Shown here piece after piece: positions 1 through 7,844 of a stretch of 64,000 nt of DNA. Where the stretch lies: positions 119,970 to 183,969 of the forward strand of contig NZ_LMSJ01000012.1 in assembly GCF_001428105.1 (NCBI RefSeq), read 5' to 3'. The notes beneath the pieces are model-generated. The model worked only from the letters and a program-made list of their open reading frames with translations, was not told the DNA's origin and did no database searches. Each line of letters opens with the position of its first letter. Position 1 is the stretch's first letter. The position numbers were made by a program, and so were the translations under genes. This stretch comes from Paenibacillus sp. Soil766. Lineage in GTDB: Bacteria; Bacillota; Bacilli; Paenibacillales; NBRC-103111.

Positions 1-1041
1 CGCTTCAAGAAAACCGGAGGCAGCGAGCTGCATTTTATTCTTTAAGATGCGAACGGGTCTTGTCAGACGATTAGAGACGAATAGATGCAAGGAAATAGCA
101 AATATGATGCTGAGCAACACGCTTATGATGATGAGTTGCCTTATGGAGTTCGCTTCTTCTACAATTTCCTGCAGCGGTACGACCCCTACGATATGCCATC
201 CTGTGGATGATGACGGAGAAGTTACGATAAATTGTGGCTTTCCATCCGTATTATCAACATATTCTTTGTTATTGCTTTCAATAATAGATGAAATGTTTTT
301 GAACTGCGGCCACTTTGTGGAGTAAGTCGCTTTCGATGGGATGAAAATCGCATTACCTTTGCTATCAGCAACATAGAAAAAACCGCTTTTCCCAATACTC
401 ACATTATCGCAAAATTGTTTCACAATACTGTCGTCAACATCAATTATGATGAAGCCAATGACTTCATGGGTGACACGCTGTTTGACAGTGGACACGATAG
501 ATATAATACGATGATTTTGGTATTGGAAACCATCCAGCGGTTCTAAGGAAGATGGGTCATCTGGGGGGATGTTCAGGATCGCCTCCGGATGTTGAATTAG
601 ATACTCGAAATGCGGATTCCGCAATGAATCTCGGTTTAGTTGAAACACACCTTTCCTCTCACTAATTCCTCGGCCATATAAATTAATCATCGTTATATTA
701 AGAACGCTGTCATATTGATAGGTTTGTCTATAGGAAGACATCGTTTGTAAGATCTCTCGCGCATCAACATTTAAATCTGTTTGTGAAAATAAAAAGCGCA
801 GCACATTCGGATTTTTCTCTAATTCCAGAAGCTTTTTCGTATCGGTAAAAACATTATCAATGTTTGTTGCTAATTGGGAGGCAAGCATCATTGTTGCAGA
901 TTTACTGTTCGTAAATACGGTATTGTACGATTTATTATAGGAAACTAATCCTACGATGATTAAAGGAAGACAGGTTAGGATGACGAACATCGTTAGCAAC
1001 TTGGCACGAAGGCTGGATGTTATTTTCCGATAGATGCCCAT
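1..1041 (-). CDS. YesM-type sensor histidine kinase, N-terminal part (runs off window)
   Basis: The minus strand reads open from 1041 to the window edge and is therefore 3'-truncated by the window. The N-terminus is short and basic, then comes a membrane helix (TMFVILTCLPLIIVGLVSY). About 240 extracytoplasmic residues of double-Cache type follow, including the phrases GKSGFFYVADSKG and TGWHIVGVVP, then a second membrane helix (IIISVLLSIIFAISLHLFV) and the start of a HAMP domain (RLTRPVRILKNKM). This is the standard layout of YesM-family kinases, which sense extracellular sugars. The His-phosphoacceptor and ATPase parts lie outside the window. An in-frame ATG at 1059 is possible, but 1041 has the better upstream purine run (GAAAGG). 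It is divergent from the CUT2 transporter, which it probably controls with an unseen response regulator. Confidence 0.85.
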   Translation of the reverse strand, partial: MGIYRKITSSLRAKLLTMFVILTCLPLIIVGLVSYNKSYNTVFTNSKSATMMLASQLATNIDNVFTDTKKLLELEKNPNVLRFLFSQTDLNVDAREILQTMSSYRQTYQYDSVLNITMINLYGRGISERKGVFQLNRDSLRNPHFEYLIQHPEAILNIPPDDPSSLEPLDGFQYQNHRIISIVSTVKQRVTHEVIGFIIIDVDDSIVKQFCDNVSIGKSGFFYVADSKGNAIFIPSKATYSTKWPQFKNISSIIESNNKEYVDNTDGKPQFIVTSPSSSTGWHIVGVVPLQEIVEEANSIRQLIIISVLLSIIFAISLHLFVSNRLTRPVRILKNKMQLAASGFLEA

Positions 1042-1105
1042 AATATAATAGCCTTTCATTGATTCTGATTTGTGGAATCTTATCCAAATTATGAATCAAT
1101 CAATA

Positions 1106-1119
1106 TGAAAACGCAATCA
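1106..1119. promoter_or_regulatory. Candidate cre (CcpA) site
   Basis: TGAAAACGCAATCA matches the Gram-positive catabolite-responsive consensus TGWAANCGNTNWCA at every position except one (A instead of T at position 10). It lies in the 255-base divergent region between the kinase and the CUT2 transporter operon, upstream of the transporter start. Repression by CcpA during growth on preferred sugars is inferred. I could not fix a convincing promoter here. Confidence 0.5.
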
Positions 1120-1296
1120 TCAGACATAAAACTACACTTTCTAAATAAAAAAGTGAAGGTTTTGATAGTTTCCATCCAAAAGTGAATAAGAATTTATAAG
1201 AATAGTCAATGAAACTCCGTATACCCTAGCATGGCGCGTATCCTATACTTTGGTTACACCGAAGCAAACAGGTGAACAAAAGGGAGGAAACAACAA

Positions 1297-2334
1297 ATGA
1301 AATCTAAAAAGACACTAGGGGTAGTTTTGTTAGCTACAGCAATGATGATGATTACAGCAGGTTGTGGCAGTTCCACGAAGACAGCAGCAAGCCCAGGAGC
1401 AGCGGCGACAGCAACTCCAGCTGCATCAGCAGCGGCGGCTACGCCTAAAGCTAATAAAACGATTACGCTAGGTTTTGCTCAAGTAGGTGCGGAAAGCGGC
1501 TGGCGTTCAGCGAATACGAAATCTATCCAAGATTCTGCCAAAGCAGCAGGAATTGAATTGAAATTCTCCGATGCACAACAAAAGCAAGAAAATCAAATTA
1601 AAGCTATTCGTACCTATATCCAACAGAAAGTAGATGTCATCTCCTTCTCGCCAGTTGTAGAATCCGGATGGGATACGGTATTGAAAGAAGCGAAGGATGC
1701 TGGCATTCCCGTTATCTTAACGGATCGTTCAGTAGATTCGAAGGATACTTCCCTATACAGAACTTTCATTGGTTCCGATTTCGTTGAAGAAGGTCGCAGT
1801 GCAGGTAAATGGCTAGTAGATAAATATAAAGACGCGAAAGATGTTGTTAATATCGTAGAACTACAAGGTACAACAGGTTCTGCACCTGCGAATGACCGTA
1901 AAGCTGGCTTTGGCGAAATTATTAAATCGAACCCTAACCTGAAAATTATTGCTTCCCAAACGGGTGATTTCACACGTGCCAAAGGGAAAGAAGTTATGCA
2001 ATCTTTCTTGAAAGCGAATAAGAACATCAACGTTCTGTATGCACATAACGACGATATGGCGCTCGGAGCAATCCAAGCAATTGAAGAAGCGGGACTTAAA
2101 CCAGGTAAAGATATCATCATTATTTCTGTTGATGGTGTGAAAGACGGCTTTGTTGCAGCAAGCGAAGGCAAAATTAATTTCATCGTAGAATGTAATCCAT
2201 TGCTTGGCGGCCAATTGATGCAAGCTGTCAATGATGTTCTAGCTGGTAAAGAAATTCCGAAACGTATTGTTACCAAAGAAGGCGTATTCACATCGGAAGA
2301 TGCCAAACGTGAATTGCCAAATCGTCAGTACTAG
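1297..2334 (+). CDS. ytfQ: YtfQ-like sugar-binding lipoprotein of a CUT2 ABC transporter
   Basis: 345 residues. The lipoprotein signal peptide ends in the lipobox TAGC, followed by an Ala/Thr-rich linker of about 35 residues. The rest is a periplasmic-binding-protein type I fold (LGFAQVGAESGWRSANT, VDVISFSPVVESGWDTVL, HNDDMALGAIQAIEEAG). These phrases are typical of the YtfQ family, whose E. coli member binds galactofuranose and whose relatives elsewhere serve arabinose. The start has a good ribosome site (GGGAGG, 9 bases upstream). It is the first gene of the transporter operon and paralogous along its whole length to the protein at 7845-8873. The nearby araR-araBDA genes suggest an arabinose-like ligand, which is inference. 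Confidence 0.9.
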   Translation: MKSKKTLGVVLLATAMMMITAGCGSSTKTAASPGAAATATPAASAAAATPKANKTITLGFAQVGAESGWRSANTKSIQDSAKAAGIELKFSDAQQKQENQIKAIRTYIQQKVDVISFSPVVESGWDTVLKEAKDAGIPVILTDRSVDSKDTSLYRTFIGSDFVEEGRSAGKWLVDKYKDAKDVVNIVELQGTTGSAPANDRKAGFGEIIKSNPNLKIIASQTGDFTRAKGKEVMQSFLKANKNINVLYAHNDDMALGAIQAIEEAGLKPGKDIIIISVDGVKDGFVAASEGKINFIVECNPLLGGQLMQAVNDVLAGKEIPKRIVTKEGVFTSEDAKRELPNRQY

Positions 2335-2356
2335 TATCACCCTATAAAAATAGAGC

Positions 2357-2391
2357 AAAGCTGCTCCATCTACCTCGTGTGGGGCAGCTTT
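2357..2391 (+). terminator. Intercistronic hairpin after the binding-protein gene (attenuator or mRNA stabiliser)
   Basis: An 11-bp stem (AAAGCTGCTCC pairing with GGGGCAGCTTT, one G-T pair) with a 13-base loop sits 22 bases after the binding-protein stop. No T-run follows it, so it is more likely to protect the upstream mRNA or cause partial termination than to stop transcription fully. This is a common way to make more binding protein than membrane parts. Confidence 0.6.
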
Positions 2392-2418
2392 AGCTTTGTA
2401 AAGGAGAGGAGTGGCCGT

Positions 2419-3927
2419 ATGAATCAACATGGGCCGGTGTTGCAGATGACCGGAATTCATAAGCAGTTTCCGGGTGTAAAAGCATTAACCAACGTAAATT
2501 TCAGGTTGTTCCCTGGAGAAGTTCACGCATTGATGGGTGAAAATGGAGCTGGCAAATCTACTTTGATTAAAGTTCTTACAGGTGTCCATTCAATCGATCA
2601 AGGGCGTGTTGAGTTAGACAATCTAGCAATTAAAATCCATAGCCCGCTTGACGCGCAGAATTCAGGCATTAGTACGGTATATCAAGAGGTTAATTTATGC
2701 GCGAATCTGTCGGTCGCTGAGAATATTTATATTGGACGTGAACCTCGTCGCTTCGGACGAATTTTATGGAAAGAAATGAATCAGAATGCCAGAGAGTTGC
2801 TTAAGAAAAGAATGAATCTTGAAATCGATGTGACACAACCGTTGCAAGCATTTTCAGTGGCCGTTCAACAACTAGTAGCGATTGCAAGAGCTTTGAGTAT
2901 ATCTGCAAAAGTGTTAATACTTGACGAGCCGACCTCTAGTTTGGATAGGGGAGAGGTTGTGCAGTTATTTTCTGTCATGACGAGATTGAAAAATGAAGGA
3001 CTTGCCATTCTCTTCGTCACTCATTTCTTAGATCAAGTTTATGATATTTCGGATCGAATAACCATACTCCGGAATGGAGAGTTTATAGGGGAATATCTGG
3101 CTAAAGAACTTCCTCGTATAGAACTAGTTTCAAAGATGATTGGGAAAGATCTGGATGTACTTGAAGAACTGCCGAAAGGTGAAGCCGAACATCATAAGAA
3201 GAAAGAGGTCTTGATTGAGGCCACTCAGATTGGAAAAAAAGGATCTATCGAACCTGTGGATCTTATCATTCATAAAGGGGAAATTGTCGGTTTGGCTGGA
3301 TTGCTGGGCTCAGGTAGAACCGAATTGGCCAGGTTATTCTTTGCAGCGGATAAGGCTGATTCTGGTGATGTGACAATCGCCGCTTCCTCCGAAGCGATTA
3401 ATTCTCCAAGGCAGGCGATTGATCAAGGTATCGCTTTTTGTTCGGAGAATCGTAAATTAGAAGGTATTATTGATGATCTAACGGTGCGTGAGAATATTAT
3501 ATTGGCGCTTCAAGCGTCTCAAGGTTGGTTTAAAACGATCTCGAGAAAGCGTCAAGATGACATGGCGAATGATTATATACGCGCGCTAAATATTAATCCA
3601 TCGAATCCTGAACATCTGATTAAAAATTTAAGCGGCGGCAACCAACAAAAGGTTCTGCTTGCTCGTTGTTTGCTAACGGATCCAAATTTATTAATTCTGG
3701 ATGAACCGACTAGAGGAATTGATATTGGAGCTAAGGCTGAGATTCAGAGACTAGTTCTATCATTAGCTCAAAAAGGGATGTCGGTCCTCTTTATTTCATC
3801 TGAATTAGAAGAAGTCTTACGCGTAAGTCATCGTATTGTCGTCTTACGTGATCGGCACAAGGTCCAAGAAATGGTCGGCAATGAAATTACACAGAAAAAT
3901 GTCATGAAGGCAATTGCGGGGGGTTGA
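2419..3927 (+). CDS. ytfR: YtfR-like tandem ATPase of the CUT2 sugar transporter
   Basis: 502 residues with two fused ABC ATPase domains, as in RbsA, AraG and YtfR. The first domain has Walker A GENGAGKST, a degenerate signature (FSVAVQQLVAIARAL) and Walker B LILDEPTSSLD. The second has the degenerate P-loop typical of this class (LGSGRTELA), a full signature LSGGNQQKVLLARCL and LILDEPTRGID. It powers import from the cytoplasmic face. I chose ATG 2419 because AAGGAGAGG lies nine bases upstream and the MNQHGPVLQMTGIHKQFPG start matches the family. An upstream in-frame ATG at 2377 lies inside the intercistronic hairpin and is unlikely. Its last bases overlap the next gene. Confidence 0.92.
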   Translation: MNQHGPVLQMTGIHKQFPGVKALTNVNFRLFPGEVHALMGENGAGKSTLIKVLTGVHSIDQGRVELDNLAIKIHSPLDAQNSGISTVYQEVNLCANLSVAENIYIGREPRRFGRILWKEMNQNARELLKKRMNLEIDVTQPLQAFSVAVQQLVAIARALSISAKVLILDEPTSSLDRGEVVQLFSVMTRLKNEGLAILFVTHFLDQVYDISDRITILRNGEFIGEYLAKELPRIELVSKMIGKDLDVLEELPKGEAEHHKKKEVLIEATQIGKKGSIEPVDLIIHKGEIVGLAGLLGSGRTELARLFFAADKADSGDVTIAASSEAINSPRQAIDQGIAFCSENRKLEGIIDDLTVRENIILALQASQGWFKTISRKRQDDMANDYIRALNINPSNPEHLIKNLSGGNQQKVLLARCLLTDPNLLILDEPTRGIDIGAKAEIQRLVLSLAQKGMSVLFISSELEEVLRVSHRIVVLRDRHKVQEMVGNEITQKNVMKAIAGG

Positions 3928-4958
3928 TGAACATGGTAAAGCATCATTTGTTTTGGCCATTAACTTTTTTGTGTGCATTACTTGTATTTAACTTACTGTA
4001 TTCTCCCGATTTCTTTTCCATAAAAATACGGGAAGGACACTTATATGGCAGCGTAATTGATATTTTGAACTTTGGTTCTCCTTTAATTATTGTTTCTATC
4101 GGCATGACACTGGTCATTGCGGCAACCAAAGGGGTTGATCTCTCCGTTGGTTCTGTTGTCGCAATTTCAGGAGCCATCGCATGTATGAATATTAGCAATG
4201 GGGATGGCAGCTTACTAAATGTCATCGTTTCGGTGGGGATCGCGTTAATTATCTCTGTAGTTTTGGGGATTTGGAATGGATTCTTAGTCGCCAATATCGG
4301 GATGCAGCCAATTATCGCTACATTGATCTTAATGGTATCGGGGCGCGGCGTGTCTCAATTAATTACGAGTGGGCAAATTATTACCATTTCCAATTCCAAC
4401 TATAAGTTTATTGGCGCAGGATCTCTAGCCACATTGCCGTTTTCTATTTTTATCGTGGCGATCGTATTTCTAATTGCTTATCTATTAACTAGAAAAACAG
4501 CTCTCGGATTATTCATTGAATCCGTTGGTTGCAAGCCTACGGCTAGTAAGCTTGCAGGTGTGAAATCGAAGACGATCATGTTCTTCGTCTACATGTTCTG
4601 TGGTTTATGTGCGGGAGTCGCAGGACTGATATTAAGTTCCAATGTCTCCAGTGCGGATGGAAATAATGCGGGCTTGTGGTATGAACTTGATGCGATCTTA
4701 GCTGTCGTCATTGGAGGTACTTCGCTAACAGGCGGACGGTTTTACTTAGCAGGAACACTTGTGGGCGCGCTGATCATTCAGACGCTGACAACGACGATTT
4801 ACATGATTGGCGTACCGCCGGAAGTGACTTTGGTCGTCAAAGCATTCGTCGTATTGATCGTTTGCTTAATTCAATCGGAATCCTTCCGTAAATCCATTGC
4901 ATTCAGATGGAAAACCCGTCATTATCCAGCAGAGAGGGAGGTTAAGCAACATGTTTAA
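3927..4958 (+). CDS. ytfT: YtfT-like permease of the CUT2 sugar transporter
   Basis: 343 residues, strongly hydrophobic with about ten predicted helices, of the RbsC/BPD-transp-2 family. It has the conserved segments SIGMTLVIAATKGVDLSVGSV and LDAILAVVIGGTSLTGG. The ATG overlaps the TGA of the ATPase gene. A second in-frame ATG at 3933 sits nine bases after a GGGGGG ribosome site and may be the real start. Together with the next gene it forms a heteromeric channel. Two different permeases in one operon is the hallmark of the YtfT/YjfF subgroup, since ordinary ribose-type systems use one. Confidence 0.9.
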   Translation: MNMVKHHLFWPLTFLCALLVFNLLYSPDFFSIKIREGHLYGSVIDILNFGSPLIIVSIGMTLVIAATKGVDLSVGSVVAISGAIACMNISNGDGSLLNVIVSVGIALIISVVLGIWNGFLVANIGMQPIIATLILMVSGRGVSQLITSGQIITISNSNYKFIGAGSLATLPFSIFIVAIVFLIAYLLTRKTALGLFIESVGCKPTASKLAGVKSKTIMFFVYMFCGLCAGVAGLILSSNVSSADGNNAGLWYELDAILAVVIGGTSLTGGRFYLAGTLVGALIIQTLTTTIYMIGVPPEVTLVVKAFVVLIVCLIQSESFRKSIAFRWKTRHYPAEREVKQHV

Positions 4959-5913
4959 GAAACAGCATATCCCCATCATGGTGACGATTGGCTTATTTAT
5001 GCTCATGTTTGCGATCGGTTCATTCCGATACACGGGATTCTTTTCCTTACAAGTTTTGATGAATCTTCTGATTGATAATGCCTTTCTACTGATCGTGGCT
5101 GTCGGTATGACATTCGTAATCATTTCAGGGGGAATCGACTTATCGGTTGGGTCCGTGATTGCATTTACAACGATGGTTTCGGCTAGTTTAGTTCATGCGG
5201 GTTGGCCGCCTGGCTTAGTCATTCCACTGGTATTGGTAATTGGATCGTTGTTTGGTTGGGGAATGGGAGCTATTATTCATTATTTCAAAATCGAACCGTT
5301 CATTGTAACGTTGTCTGGGATGTTCCTTGCTAGGGGATTGTGTTACCTCATAAGTATTAACACGATCACCATTGATAATTCTTTCTATACCAGTGTAGCT
5401 CAAACGAAGATTCGTTTGCCTGGTGGCAATTTTGTATCCATTAGCGTCATTATCGCCTTACTTGTTGTATTCTTAGGCTTCTACATTGCACATTACACAC
5501 GCTTTGGAAGAACGACGTATGCTTTAGGTGGAAGTGAGCAATCTTCCCTATTGATGGGGCTGCCTGTCGGACGTACCAAAATGTTAATCTATGCGTTTAG
5601 CGGATTCTGTTCAGCTCTTGCTGGTGTAGTTTTTACCTTCTATATGCTTTCTGGCTATGGCTTGCATGCGATGGGGATGGAATTAGATGCGATTGCAGCT
5701 GTCGTCATCGGTGGTACGCTGCTTACGGGCGGCGTAGGCTATATCGTTGGAACCTTCTTTGGCGTTATGATTCAAGGTGTGATCCAAACCATTATTAGTT
5801 TTGAAGGCACACTAAGCTCGTGGTGGACGAAGATCATAATTGGCATTCTATTGTTTATGTTTATCATTTTGCAGCGGTTGCTTAGCCAGCGAAGATGGAT
5901 GCAACGTAGGTAG
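4951..5913 (+). CDS. yjfF: YjfF-like permease of the CUT2 sugar transporter
   Basis: 320 residues, multi-helix membrane protein of the same permease family as its neighbour (VGMTFVIISGGIDLSVGSV, LDAIAAVVIGGTLLTGG). ATG 4951 overlaps the last eight bases of the upstream permease gene and has GGGAGG nine bases ahead, so the two are translationally coupled. It completes the operon of binding protein, ATPase and two permeases, and is followed at once by a strong terminator. The substrate cannot be read from the sequence. Arabinose or an arabinofuranoside is favoured by the neighbouring araR-araBDA genes. Confidence 0.9.
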   Translation: MFKKQHIPIMVTIGLFMLMFAIGSFRYTGFFSLQVLMNLLIDNAFLLIVAVGMTFVIISGGIDLSVGSVIAFTTMVSASLVHAGWPPGLVIPLVLVIGSLFGWGMGAIIHYFKIEPFIVTLSGMFLARGLCYLISINTITIDNSFYTSVAQTKIRLPGGNFVSISVIIALLVVFLGFYIAHYTRFGRTTYALGGSEQSSLLMGLPVGRTKMLIYAFSGFCSALAGVVFTFYMLSGYGLHAMGMELDAIAAVVIGGTLLTGGVGYIVGTFFGVMIQGVIQTIISFEGTLSSWWTKIIIGILLFMFIILQRLLSQRRWMQRR

Positions 5914-5921
5914 TTGAAAGT

Positions 5922-5967
5922 AAGGGCATTAGTTGACACACTTTGTCGAGTAGTGCCCTTTTTTTAG
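5922..5967 (+). terminator. Rho-independent terminator of the CUT2 operon
   Basis: A long stem begins AAGGGCA and closes TGCCCTT. About 17 pairs can form with one G-G mismatch and two G-T pairs around the loop CACTT, followed directly by a run of seven T. It lies 9 bases after the permease stop codon. Confidence 0.92.
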
Positions 5968-6032
5968 TTATAGGAGATCGGCTAGTTGTACAAAGGTACA
6001 CGGACAGTCTATCAATTCCGCCGAGAGGACTC

Positions 6033-6048
6033 CCACTTCTACAAGTGG
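6033..6048. repeat. Left-end palindrome of the TnpB element
   Basis: A perfect 6-bp stem CCACTT/AAGTGG with loop CTAC. Its stem sequence is the same as that of the right-end hairpin at 7611-7641, supporting both as the recognition structures of one element. Confidence 0.7.
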
Positions 6049-6170
6049 CGAGGTGAATCCGCGACTTCCTGAGTGCCCCCCTAAATGTTCTTCCTTTTCC
6101 AATTCATATGCGGTAAAATGATATTACAGAACATTTGTTCTAATTATCTATTTGGACTGGAAGTGAAGTC

Positions 6171-7586
6171 ATGTCAGAGCCAAAGTCAGTTTACAGAACT
6201 CACCAAGTATGGATCAAACCCGGGCATCGGTTGTATCCGTACCTGGAGCAGGTGTATCAAGATGCCAAGAACCTCTACAATACGACTAACTTTTATATAC
6301 GACAAGTGTTCACCGCTTTTAGGCAGAATCAACCACTACAGCCATTACAGCAACAAGTGATGGACCTACTTCAGACGAACATTGGCGCCATGAATGAACG
6401 ACTGAGTGAGAAGAACCGTTCCTTTCCGTTTCAATTACCATCGCAAGAGAGTCCTTTTGTCAATTACCGCTTTCTGGACGCCTTATTCAAAGTGATGGCA
6501 CAAGTCGACTATCGAACGCTCCCTATGCAGAGCAGTCAAGGGGTCATGCAGGTTGTATTTCAGAACTGGAAGTCCTTCTTCGCGAGTATAAAGGACTATC
6601 GTAACCATCCAGAGAAGTATAGCGGAAAGCCACGTATTCCGGGCTACGTTCGCAGTCAAGCAAAAGAAGTGGTTTTCACGAATCAAGATTGTGTGATCAA
6701 GGAACGGAAATATCTTAAACTTCCGAAAACGCGGATGCAGCTTAACATCGGGAAGCTGGGTTATACCGATGGACAGTTGAAGCAAGTGCGTGTTGTTCCA
6801 AGATATGGACAATACGTGGTGGAAATGGTCTTTGCACGTCGGATTGAGGAGAGAGAAGCAGAGAAAGAACATGTACTAGCGATCGACCTTGGCGTTGACA
6901 ATCTTGCAACCATCGTCACCACGACCGGTTCCAAACCGGTTTTGTTGAAGGGCAAGGTAGTTAAAGCCATCAATCAGTATTACAACAAGATGAAGGCTCG
7001 TTATACAAGTATTCTTCGGCAAGGTAAGGAGCCGCATGAAGGCGTACGTACTTCCCACCGTTTAGAACGATTGCATCTGAAGCGCCATCGCAAGCTCAAA
7101 GACTTGTTCCACAAGGCGAGTTATCATATCATCAAGCTGGCTGCAGAGCAAAACATCGGCACAATCGTCATCGGGCATAACGACGGGTGGAAGCAATCGT
7201 CTGATATCGGGCGGCGAAACAATCAGTCTTACTGTCATATCCCTCATCAGATGCTCGTTTCGATGATTCAATATAAAGCCGCTGAACAGGGAATAGCCGT
7301 CATCTTGACAGAAGAAGCCTACACCTCGAAAGCCAGTTTCTTGGAACATGATCCATTGCCGCGATACAATCAAGAGGGTACTTGGACCTTCTCAGGCAAA
7401 CGGATTCATCGTGGACTGTATAAGAGTGCGAAGGGTTTAATCCATGCCGATGTCAATGGCGCAGCCAACATTATGCGAAAAGTATTCCCAAAAGCATCTG
7501 TCAAGGAAGCTAATGGGATAGAGGGGTTGGATGGTACAAAAACTATCAATGTGTCAACTCCACTGGTGTTAAGCATCCTGAAATAA
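6171..7586 (+). CDS. tnpB: TnpB, RNA-guided endonuclease of IS200/IS605-type element
   Basis: 471 residues. The N-terminal half holds the RNA/DNA-binding region, and a RuvC-like nuclease follows. The three acidic catalytic positions appear intact: D239 in AIDLGVDN, a Glu in LTEEAYTS (381 or 382) and D427 in HADVNGAANIMRK. The subgroup lacks the usual CxxC zinc ribbon between the last two. In its place is the segment KASFLEHDPLP with FSGKRIHRGLYKSAKG, a known TnpB variant. TnpB is the ancestor of Cas12 and cuts DNA directed by an RNA made from the element's right end, favouring retention of the element. No frameshift is seen, so it may be active. The start is ATG 6171 with a purine-rich GGAAGTGAAG upstream. 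Confidence 0.9.
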   Translation: MSEPKSVYRTHQVWIKPGHRLYPYLEQVYQDAKNLYNTTNFYIRQVFTAFRQNQPLQPLQQQVMDLLQTNIGAMNERLSEKNRSFPFQLPSQESPFVNYRFLDALFKVMAQVDYRTLPMQSSQGVMQVVFQNWKSFFASIKDYRNHPEKYSGKPRIPGYVRSQAKEVVFTNQDCVIKERKYLKLPKTRMQLNIGKLGYTDGQLKQVRVVPRYGQYVVEMVFARRIEEREAEKEHVLAIDLGVDNLATIVTTTGSKPVLLKGKVVKAINQYYNKMKARYTSILRQGKEPHEGVRTSHRLERLHLKRHRKLKDLFHKASYHIIKLAAEQNIGTIVIGHNDGWKQSSDIGRRNNQSYCHIPHQMLVSMIQYKAAEQGIAVILTEEAYTSKASFLEHDPLPRYNQEGTWTFSGKRIHRGLYKSAKGLIHADVNGAANIMRKVFPKASVKEANGIEGLDGTKTINVSTPLVLSILK

Positions 7587-7658
7587 GTAAGGTTGATACA
7601 CTAGAAACCCCCACTTCAACCTTATAGTTAAAGGTAAGTGGCGGGCGTATTCATATTT
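7500..7658 (+). ncRNA. Predicted right-end guide RNA (omega/reRNA) of the TnpB element
   Basis: In characterised TnpB systems the guide RNA scaffold comes from the 3' end of tnpB through the right end, and the guide is the roughly 16 bases just outside the element. Here the 3' end of tnpB is followed by the right-end hairpin (7611-7641). The guide would then be the first bases of the adjoining chemoreceptor remnant. The limits are inferred from the family and not from any visible promoter or terminator. Confidence 0.35.
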
Positions 7659-7823
7659 GAAGTATCTGCTGTATCGCAAGAATCATCTGCTTCGACGGAA
7701 CAAGTAGCCTCACTCTGTTCAACGCAGTTAACGATCGGAGAGCAGCTTTTGGAGCTTTCTGCGAAGCTGAACCAACTATCTGGACAATTGGAGAGACAGA
7801 TGTCACATTTTCAAACGGAATGA
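7643..7823 (+). pseudogene. 3' remnant of a methyl-accepting chemotaxis protein gene
   Basis: The 60-codon open stretch reads EVSAVSQESSASTEQVASL and ends LNQLSGQLERQMSHF before TGA. This is the typical C-terminal end of a methyl-accepting chemotaxis protein (the methylation helix with SSASTEQV plus the coiled-coil tail). It begins at the right end of the TnpB element, and no 5' part of the receptor exists anywhere in the window. The receptor gene was therefore truncated, probably by insertion plus deletion. Its stop lies 21 bases before the binding-protein gene, suggesting the two once formed an operon for sugar chemotaxis. Confidence 0.8.
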
Positions 7824-7844
7824 ATCAGAAGGGTGTCGAACGGT

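Larger units (their letters stand above)
6018..7642 (+). mobile_element. TnpB-only IS200/IS605-like (IS1341-type) element
   Basis: A tnpB gene is flanked by two subterminal hairpins sharing the same stem. On the left, CCACTT-CTAC-AAGTGG (6033-6048). On the right, CCACTT...AAGTGG (7611-7641) with an inner ACCTT/AAGGT pairing. Such non-identical terminal palindromes, without inverted repeats or target duplication, are typical of the IS200/IS605 group. No tnpA (Y1 transposase) gene is present, so movement would need TnpA in trans. The outer ends are approximate. On the right the flank is immediately a broken chemoreceptor gene; on the left the flank is the terminator of the CUT2 operon. Confidence 0.8.

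Noticed and set aside
2377..2418. Upstream ATG extension of the CUT2 ATPase
   Set aside because: It lies within the intercistronic hairpin, has no ribosome site and adds residues not seen in the family.
7043..7052. CGTACGTACT resembling an AraR box inside tnpB
   Set aside because: It lies in the middle of coding sequence and lacks the TG...CA ends of the TGTACGTACA operator. A similar AGTACGTAC at 41113 is rejected for the same reasons.
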